A stretch of 11,723 bases of DNA from Spirochaetales bacterium (GTDB lineage: Bacteria; Spirochaetota; Spirochaetia; DSM-27196; SLAA01). Location of the stretch: positions 1 through 11,723 of the forward strand of contig SLBH01000095.1 of NCBI GenBank assembly GCA_007126415.1. Reading direction: 5' to 3'. This document shows positions 6,002 to 11,723 of the stretch, piece by piece. Below the pieces are notes generated by a model. That model saw only the letters and a program-made list of their open reading frames with translations, ran no database searches and was not told the origin of the DNA. Within the stretch, counting starts at the first letter, position 1. Every line of letters begins with the position of its first letter. The translations under genes were made by a program, and so were the position numbers.

Positions 6002-8650
6002 TTAGGTGCGGTCGATCCCGAACTCGATCACATATCTTGTACCGTGATCTCGATGAATGCTCAAGCTGCCGTGCAACTGCTCGACGAGCAACTCTATGAG
6101 TCGCATCCCGAAGCTCACCGATTCGCCGTCTGCTACCTCGTCCGGAAGACCGACACCGTTATCACGATGCGTGATCGTAACGGTTTCGCCGTCACAGCGT
6201 GCGCTTACCGTGATCTTCGGTGCCTCCGGTGCCTCCGGCGACGCCGAGGCCTGACCCGCTGCCGAGGCCTGACCCGGCCCCGAGGCTCGACCCGCCGACG
6301 GTGTTGTTGGCTCCGGGCGTTCGGCTTCGCCACAGGCGCGAGCAGACGGGAAGGCGTGCTTCATGGAGTTGGTCACCAGCTCGCTCATGATGATTCCAAT
6401 TACGGCGAGCTGCTTGGCATTCAAGGTGAACTCCTCAACATCGATTGTAGTCTTAATCGGCGGCCCCCAGCCAAACACCGCCACGATCTCGTGAACGAGT
6501 TGCGGAAGGTAGCTTGCGACGCTGATCTCATGGTACTGCTCGGAGCGGTAGAGCTTGTCGTAGAGCACCACCATACTCTGCGCGCGCACGGCGGCTTCCC
6601 GTAACACCTGAGCGCTACGTCCGTCGTCTGCCTCCTCGGCCTGGAGCCGCAGCATCGAGGCAATCGTGCTCATGTTGTTCTTAAGCCGATGATGGGTTTC
6701 CTTCAGCAGCAGAAGCTTCTCGTTCAACGACTCCGCAAGGCGCGCCTCGCTCTTGCGCAACGCGTTCTCGGCGCGCTTGCGATCGGTGATGTTCTGATAT
6801 ATGGCGTATACGTGCTGCTCCCGGTTGAGGTCGAGCGGACCGCCGGTTATCGCAACCTCAATTCTTGACCCGTCTTTGCAGGTGCGCGTGGTCTCGAGAT
6901 ACACCGGGAGTCCGTTTAAGGCTTCTCGTGAGATACGCGAGGCTTCGCTCCGAAGCTCCTCGGGCACGATCAAGTCGTTCAAACAGCCGCCGCAGACCTC
7001 GTCGCGCGTGTAGCCAAACAGCTCGCTGAAGCGACTGTTGCAGTCTACAACGCGATCCTGCCGGTCGAGCACCGCGGTTGCCAGCGGTGCGCCGTGAAAC
7101 AAGCGCTTGAATCGCTCTTTCTCGGCCGTGATCAACGCCTCGTGGCGTTTGCGCTCGGTGACGTCCACAACGCTCGCAAGTACTCGAGAGAAGCTCTCTT
7201 TGTGTCCCGGCGCTACCGTCCATTTGAACTCAATGTCGAGTTGCTTTCCTATTGCGGTGAGATGGTGGTCCTCGGTTGTGAAGCTTGTATGCCCGGAAGC
7301 TATCGAGACGATCGCTTCCCTGAAGCTATCGTATGACCGCTCGCTCAAAAAGCGCGGCAGATTCTCGATCAAGTCTGCCTTGTGGTCGACGCCGTAGAGA
7401 TCGAGCGCGGCGGGGTTTACATCGACTATTTCTATCAGCTCTACGAGGTTGCGTACCTCGTTGGGATTCTCATCGAGATACGATTGTAGATCATACTGTG
7501 ACTGCGTGAGCTCGTCGAGTCTCCGCTTCAAATGCGAGAAGTCTTCTTCCCAGAGCGCAACCGGCGAAGCCTCAAACAGCGTGCGGTACTTCTGTTCGCT
7601 GTAGCGCAGAAGCTCCTCAGCGTGCCTACGCTCACTGCTGAGAAATAGCTGCCCGATCAGAGCGGAGATTGTCTCAACGAAGGCTTGCTCATCGGGGTGC
7701 CACCAGCGCCGTGGTCCAACGTGCTCACAGCACACCACTCCCACCAAACGTCCGGTTACGATGATGCCCGCATCGATCATTGCGCTAACACCGAGCGGTA
7801 TGAGATGTGTTTCAGAAAGCTCTGTGGTGCGCGGGTCGTCTAACGCATTCTCGGCGTAGATCCGCCGTTCGGCGTGGAGCGCCGCGAAGTAGGCCGGAAA
7901 CTCGTCGGCTGTGCGAACCGAGCCGGTATCATACGTGTCGAGCAAAGCGTTATACAAAACGTCACACTCGAGGCTGCTCCCGTCGCTTGAGAGCGTCCGG
8001 ATGCCGGTGCGTGCGACGTTGATCGTGGAGGACACAAGCTTCGTAATGCGTTTGAGCGCTGCCGGTATGTCGCCCGCTACGATGCTGGGGTCCAGCATCA
8101 GCTCAGCGAGCGCGTTGCGCTGCCGATCGGCGCGGCGCTCGCTACCGCTCAGCAGCTGGGTGTTCCTTCGGAGCTCGCTTTGCGACCGCTCGAGCTGCTT
8201 GTTGATGCTGCGGAGTTTCTTGTTGGCCGACGTAAGCTCCGTGCTTCGCACCGCGATGCTGCGGTGGGCGTCAAACAACCGAAACGCCATCTGTATCGAG
8301 ACGCGAAGCACCGTCTCACCGCTGTTCTTGACGACGTAGCCGTACGAGGTGATCTTTTCGGTCCTTTCAACGACCTCGCGCTCGGTGTGCGAAGAGAGGA
8401 ACACGATCGGGATCTCGCGCATCGTGAGGATAGCCTGCGCCGCCTCGGTGCCGTCCATGCCCGGCCCAAGGTCGATATCCATCAAGATTAGGTCTATCGC
8501 CGAGTTTGAGCCGACGGTTTCTATAGCTGCGCGAGCGGTATCGGCGGTGACCACAGAGTACCCGAAACGCTCTATCTGCTTGCGCTCTGCGAGCGCCACG
8601 AGCGCATCGTCTTCCACGAGAAGAATGGTTTTGCGACCGGCCGCGGACAT
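6002..8650 (-). CDS. Hybrid sensor histidine kinase: receiver, GAF, two PAS, HisKA_2, HATPase
   Basis: From ATG 8650 the protein has 882 residues. The receiver (8-125) has E13/D14, phosphoacceptor D58 and K108, the same numbering as the first kinase, so the two are paralogues there. A coiled coil (about 130-180) leads to a GAF-like domain (about 182-340, ending WHPDEQAFVETISALIG). PAS domains lie at about 352-500 and 510-624. The HisKA_2 region has H654 in THHRLKNNM. The HATPase has N761 in its N box (the first N-box position is S756, not Asn) and DNGVG at 830-834. An insertion at about 770-811 contains hexapeptide repeats (GRASGP, GQASAA, GQASAS). The frame is open to 9058, but that extension overlaps deoD and is Pro/Arg/Ala-rich; the chosen start puts LLVEDD where the paralogue has LLVEDE. 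There is no Shine-Dalgarno, but a promoter ends 6 nt upstream. No output domain; carbonic anhydrase follows. Confidence 0.92.
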   Translation of the reverse strand: MSAAGRKTILLVEDDALVALAERKQIERFGYSVVTADTARAAIETVGSNSAIDLILMDIDLGPGMDGTEAAQAILTMREIPIVFLSSHTEREVVERTEKITSYGYVVKNSGETVLRVSIQMAFRLFDAHRSIAVRSTELTSANKKLRSINKQLERSQSELRRNTQLLSGSERRADRQRNALAELMLDPSIVAGDIPAALKRITKLVSSTINVARTGIRTLSSDGSSLECDVLYNALLDTYDTGSVRTADEFPAYFAALHAERRIYAENALDDPRTTELSETHLIPLGVSAMIDAGIIVTGRLVGVVCCEHVGPRRWWHPDEQAFVETISALIGQLFLSSERRHAEELLRYSEQKYRTLFEASPVALWEEDFSHLKRRLDELTQSQYDLQSYLDENPNEVRNLVELIEIVDVNPAALDLYGVDHKADLIENLPRFLSERSYDSFREAIVSIASGHTSFTTEDHHLTAIGKQLDIEFKWTVAPGHKESFSRVLASVVDVTERKRHEALITAEKERFKRLFHGAPLATAVLDRQDRVVDCNSRFSELFGYTRDEVCGGCLNDLIVPEELRSEASRISREALNGLPVYLETTRTCKDGSRIEVAITGGPLDLNREQHVYAIYQNITDRKRAENALRKSEARLAESLNEKLLLLKETHHRLKNNMSTIASMLRLQAEEADDGRSAQVLREAAVRAQSMVVLYDKLYRSEQYHEISVASYLPQLVHEIVAVFGWGPPIKTTIDVEEFTLNAKQLAVIGIIMSELVTNSMKHAFPSARACGEAERPEPTTPSAGRASGPGQASAAGQASASPEAPEAPKITVSARCDGETVTITHRDNGVGLPDEVADGESVSFGMRLIELLVEQLHGSLSIHRDHGTRYVIEFGIDRT
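6219..6296. repeat. In-frame 9-bp and 18-bp tandem repeats inside the second kinase
   Basis: ggtgcctcc occurs twice at 6219-6236 (encoding EAPEAP). An 18-bp unit, gccgaggcctgacccgct and variants, occurs three times at 6243-6260, 6261-6278 and 6279-6296. On the coding strand they give the six-residue GRASGP/GQASAA/GQASAS series. They fall between the N box and the next strand of the HATPase domain, a loop that tolerates insertion. Confidence 0.9.
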
Positions 8651-8656
8651 CTGCCC

Positions 8657-8685
8657 ATTATCGGCGCCGGCGGCTGCCGCGTCAA
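8657..8685 (-). promoter_or_regulatory. Near-consensus promoter of the second hybrid kinase, likely leaderless
   Basis: On the minus strand, TTGACG (8685-8680, 5/6 match), exactly 17 nt of spacer, then GATAAT (8662-8657, 5/6 match). Six bases (GGGCAG) separate the -10 from ATG 8650, so the expected +1 is the A of the start codon. This both supports that start and implies an mRNA without a 5' leader. Confidence 0.6.
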
Positions 8686-8698
8686 CGCAAAGGTCCGG

Positions 8699-8734
8699 GC
8701 AAACGCCGGCGCAAACGCCGGCGCGAATGCCGGC
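8699..8734. repeat. 12-bp tandem repeat, three copies
   Basis: gcaaacgccggc at 8699-8710 and 8711-8722 is followed by gcgaatgccggc at 8723-8734. The array begins 13 bp upstream of the -35 of the second kinase, where an activator could bind; it may equally be neutral slippage. Confidence 0.85.
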
Positions 8735-8807
8735 GCAGTCGTGCGCAAAGGGCGAGGCAGGCGCGCGCAAAGGGCAGGCGCGCGCAAGGCTTAAGGCGGG
8801 AGCGTCT

Positions 8808-8835
8808 TGGAGGAGACTGCGTGGAGGAGACTGCG
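8808..8835. repeat. 14-bp tandem repeat, two copies
   Basis: tggaggagactgcg occurs at 8808-8821 and 8822-8835 without mismatch, followed by a further tgg. It lies about 115 bp upstream of deoD and has no coding role under the gene starts chosen here. Confidence 0.85.
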
Positions 8836-8949
8836 TGGTAGCGGGCTCGCGCGCGGGTGGTGTAGAATCGCGGTGGGTGTCGCCGATGGGGGTGTGCGTG
8901 TGTAAAGTCGCGGCGGCATCCGTAATCATCTGCGGCGAGGAGTGAAGTA

Positions 8950-9648
8950 ATGAGTGTGCATATCGGCGCCGAGCGCGGTGAGATAGCCGAGACGGTACTT
9001 TTGCCGGGCGATCCAAGGCGCGCAACGTTTGTTGCCGAGGAGTATCTCGAGGGAGCAACGCTGTTCAACGAGGTTCGCGGTATGCTCGGTTATACCGGAA
9101 CGTGGCAAGGCACGCGCGTTTCGGTAATGGGCACCGGGATGGGAATGCCGTCGCACAGCATCTACGTGCACGAGCTCATTCATGAGTTCGGCGCTAAGCG
9201 GCTGATTCGTATCGGCTCCTGCGGCGCTATGCAGCCCGAGGTGCAACTACACGATCTGCTTCTCGCGATGAGCGCCTGTTTCGACTCGAGCCTCAACAGC
9301 CTCAGGTTTCAAGGGATGGGCTTCGCGCCGAGCGCAGATTTTGAACTGCTATCGGCCGCGCACGCCGCGGCCGCCGAGCGCGGGTTTGCGGTCCGCGTCG
9401 GGAGTATCCTCTCCTCCGACGAGTTCTACAACGAAGACCCCGAGTCGTACCGATTGTGGGCTAAGTACGGGGTGCTCGCGGTGGAGATGGAGAGCGCCGC
9501 GCTCTATACACTCGCGGCGCGCGCCGGCGTGCAGGCGCTGACGATACTCACGGTCTCGGACTCGCTCGTGCGCGGCGAGGCGCTCAGCAGCGCCGAACGC
9601 GAGCGCGGCTTCAGCCGGATGGCCGAGCTCGCGCTCTCGCTGGCGTAG
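8950..9648 (+). CDS. deoD: Purine nucleoside phosphorylase, DeoD type
   Basis: This cytoplasmic enzyme splits purine (deoxy)nucleosides with phosphate into base and (deoxy)ribose 1-phosphate; the family is usually a hexamer that accepts adenosine. The 232 residues align throughout with the E. coli enzyme (239). Phosphate-site arginines are R24 (GDPRRA), R43 (EVRGMLG) and R87 (IRIGSCG). H4 matches the residue contributed across the subunit interface, VEMES (178-182) is the ribose-binding part, and D204 (TVSDS) is the catalytic acid of this class. ATG 8950 follows GAGGAG at 7 nt. The gene is divergent from the second kinase and converges on speE with only 2 bp between stops. Spermidine synthesis yields methylthioadenosine; whether this DeoD accepts it cannot be told from sequence. 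Confidence 0.96.
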   Translation: MSVHIGAERGEIAETVLLPGDPRRATFVAEEYLEGATLFNEVRGMLGYTGTWQGTRVSVMGTGMGMPSHSIYVHELIHEFGAKRLIRIGSCGAMQPEVQLHDLLLAMSACFDSSLNSLRFQGMGFAPSADFELLSAAHAAAAERGFAVRVGSILSSDEFYNEDPESYRLWAKYGVLAVEMESAALYTLAARAGVQALTILTVSDSLVRGEALSSAERERGFSRMAELALSLA

Positions 9649-9650
9649 CG

Positions 9651-10709
<1,059 letters not shown>

Positions 10710-10716
10710 CTCGTCG

Positions 10717-10722
10717 TCCTCC
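10717..10722 (-). promoter_or_regulatory. Shine-Dalgarno within the speD-speE junction
   Basis: GGAGGA on the minus strand lies 7 nt before ATG 10709 and overlaps the alternative ATG at 10724. It favours the downstream start of speE and allows terminating speD ribosomes to re-initiate. Confidence 0.6.
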
Positions 10723-10725
10723 ATG

Positions 10726-11723
10726 TTACTCGTGTGCCGAGTAGTTTCGAAACGTGACCGCGTACCCTGAATCGAACTCGTAGAAACTGCTCTCGGTGAC
10801 CTGGAAGCCGCGCATGCGCTGCGGCAGGAGATTCTCCTGCGGTGTTTGGTTTTCGTCCTGACTGCCGGTCATCGCCAAACTAAAGCGGTTTGGGCGAAAG
10901 ATCGAGATTACGCGCTCGATCGTCTCGGTGTAGTTGCGCTCGGTGACGTTCGTTTCAAAACTGGCGTACGAGCCGTGGGGTTCGGGAGTCACGTGAATCG
11001 TCATGTAGCTCTCGCCGCGCACCTTGTTGAGCGAGTATCCGTACGGCTGAAACCGGAAGGCGTCTTTGACCATATCGGGGTAGAGGTCGTCGACTCCGGT
11101 GCGCGCCTCCATCTGATCGATCGGTTCCTCCGGTCGCGGGACGAACGCAGCGCGGACCTCGGGGTGCAGGTCGTGCATCAGGATCTCGAGCGTGATGTCG
11201 TTCTCTACCGGCCTGTTCGGCGTTGAGTGATAGAAAATATGGATATGGTCGCGGTTCGCCGGTCCGAGCCGGTAGCTTTTCCCTTCGAAGAAGGCTGTAA
11301 GGTCTTGTGCGTCCATCTCGAAGTCCGAGCGCTGTAACTCGGGGTACATCAGGTTCTTGCGTTCGTAGAAAAAGAACGCGACGTTCTCTTTGGAGACGGT
11401 CTCGATCACGTGCGGGACGGCATCGATCAACGAGGTAGTCCCACAGGTAATCATCAGCACCCGGTCGTCCCATACAAACAAACTCGACTCCGACAAGAGA
11501 TACGCGTCCATCTCTTCGGTTGAGGTGCAACTCACGATCCTAGCTCCGGCGGCCTCCACCACCTCGACCCAGCACGGGTCGATCGGTGCGCCTTGGCCCG
11601 GCGAGCTGTCGCCGGCCGCGCTGCGGCCGGGGGAACTGCGGCCGGCCGATCGGAGCCCGGGCAGCGGACGCTTGAGGATCACCTCGAGTTTCTTTTCGGG
11701 GCCTTCGAACGGAACTGCAGTCA
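10726..11723 (-). CDS. speD: S-adenosylmethionine decarboxylase proenzyme, eukaryote-type (first codon just outside window)
   Basis: The enzyme makes decarboxylated SAM using a pyruvoyl group formed by self-cleavage. It is the large ~330-residue eukaryotic class, not the ~120-residue bacterial class. The frame runs to the window edge and reads T-A-V-P-FEGPEKKLEV; the last two bases fit an ATG whose A is at 11724. With that start there are 332 residues (human 334). Matches to human are F6/E7/E10 (F7/E8/E11), cleavage site E79-S80 in LSESSLFV (E67-S68), C94 in TCGTT (C82), S231 in YGYSLN (S229), H244 (H243) and E248 (E247). D176, E180 and E257 match putrescine-site D174, E178 and E256; the human K80 position is Ile. 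A GTG at 11682 would remove the FEG motif and is rejected. An RSSPG/RSAAG/DSSPG insertion lies near the N-terminus. The TAA stop is one base from an ATG of speE. Confidence 0.93.
   Translation of the reverse strand, partial: TAVPFEGPEKKLEVILKRPLPGLRSAGRSSPGRSAAGDSSPGQGAPIDPCWVEVVEAAGARIVSCTSTEEMDAYLLSESSLFVWDDRVLMITCGTTSLIDAVPHVIETVSKENVAFFFYERKNLMYPELQRSDFEMDAQDLTAFFEGKSYRLGPANRDHIHIFYHSTPNRPVENDITLEILMHDLHPEVRAAFVPRPEEPIDQMEARTGVDDLYPDMVKDAFRFQPYGYSLNKVRGESYMTIHVTPEPHGSYASFETNVTERNYTETIERVISIFRPNRFSLAMTGSQDENQTPQENLLPQRMRGFQVTESSFYEFDSGYAVTFRNYSAHE
11596..11640 (-). repeat. Degenerate 15-bp repeat encoding RSSPG, RSAAG, DSSPG in SpeD
   Basis: Three consecutive five-codon units in the speD frame give the related pentapeptides RSSPG, RSAAG and DSSPG. 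At DNA level they are variants of a GC-rich 15-mer. The insertion lies between the FEG motif and the first core helix, well away from the cleavage site. Confidence 0.65.

Larger units (their letters stand above)
8651..8949. other. Repeat-rich divergent intergenic region between the second kinase and deoD
   Basis: These 299 bp separate two divergent genes. The left end holds the kinase promoter. The centre holds short repeats: a 12-bp unit (gcaaacgccggc) three times at 8699-8734, two GCGCAAAGGGC-type copies at about 8744-8780, and a 14-bp unit (tggaggagactgcg) twice at 8808-8835. The deoD side shows a TAGAAT (8863-8868) without a matching -35, and GAGGAG (8937-8942) 7 nt before deoD. I see no RNA gene. 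Confidence 0.7.

Noticed and set aside
8699..8835. CRISPR-like array
   Set aside because: The repeats are contiguous 12-14 bp tandem units with no unique spacers and no cas genes nearby.
8863..8868. TAGAAT as the deoD -10 box
   Set aside because: No recognisable -35 at 16-18 nt upstream, so I do not annotate it as a promoter.
8651..9058. 136-residue N-terminal extension of the second kinase
   Set aside because: It overlaps the start of deoD and is Pro/Arg/Ala-rich; the ATG at 8650 aligns with the paralogue and sits under a strong promoter.
11680..11682. GTG as the start of SpeD
   Set aside because: The conserved FEG…E segment of the enzyme lies upstream in the same open frame.

Overview
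The window is a GC-rich stretch of a bacterial chromosome, densely packed with genes on both strands and with no mobile-element hallmarks. The best taxonomic guess is a free-living Spirochaetota. Two large sensor kinases begin with a receiver domain and carry the SSHTE…SYGYVVKNSG stretch that I associate with spirochaete kinase families; a small spirochaete-like lipoprotein is also present. This assignment is inference from gene content and could be wrong at genus level.

Left part (1-3747). The window opens inside a gene whose C-terminus looks like a worn-out histidine-kinase ATPase domain, followed by a T-tract terminator. Next comes a complete hybrid kinase (receiver, four PAS, HisKA_2, HATPase) on the plus strand. 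Facing it on the minus strand is a small secreted, probably beta-barrel protein whose GTG start lies directly under a promoter-like sequence.

Middle part (3867-5976). A class I SAM-dependent methyltransferase and a metal-ligand-poor VOC (glyoxalase-fold) protein form a minus-strand pair. Divergent from them is a 46-residue, extremely acidic lipoprotein. A GC-rich hairpin separates that gene from a beta-class carbonic anhydrase, which is the second gene behind a large hybrid kinase.

Right part (6002-11723). The second kinase (receiver, GAF, two PAS, HisKA_2, HATPase) is a paralogue of the first in its receiver and catalytic core. Its best start has a near-consensus promoter ending 6 nt upstream, which suggests a leaderless mRNA. 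A 299-bp repeat-rich divergent region leads to deoD (purine nucleoside phosphorylase). Converging on deoD with only 2 bp between stops is a translationally coupled speD-speE pair. SpeD is of the large, eukaryote-type S-adenosylmethionine decarboxylase class, not the small bacterial class; its first codon probably lies one base beyond the window edge. Together speD and speE make decarboxylated SAM and convert putrescine to spermidine.

A recurring theme is short tandem repeats of 9-18 bp. They occur both in intergenic DNA and in frame inside otherwise conserved proteins (kinase ATP-lid regions, SpeD N-terminus, methyltransferase N-terminus). The most interesting items are the eukaryote-type SpeD, the degenerate kinase domain, the putative leaderless promoters and the kinase-carbonic anhydrase pair. 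I did not see a clear new defence or mobile system.
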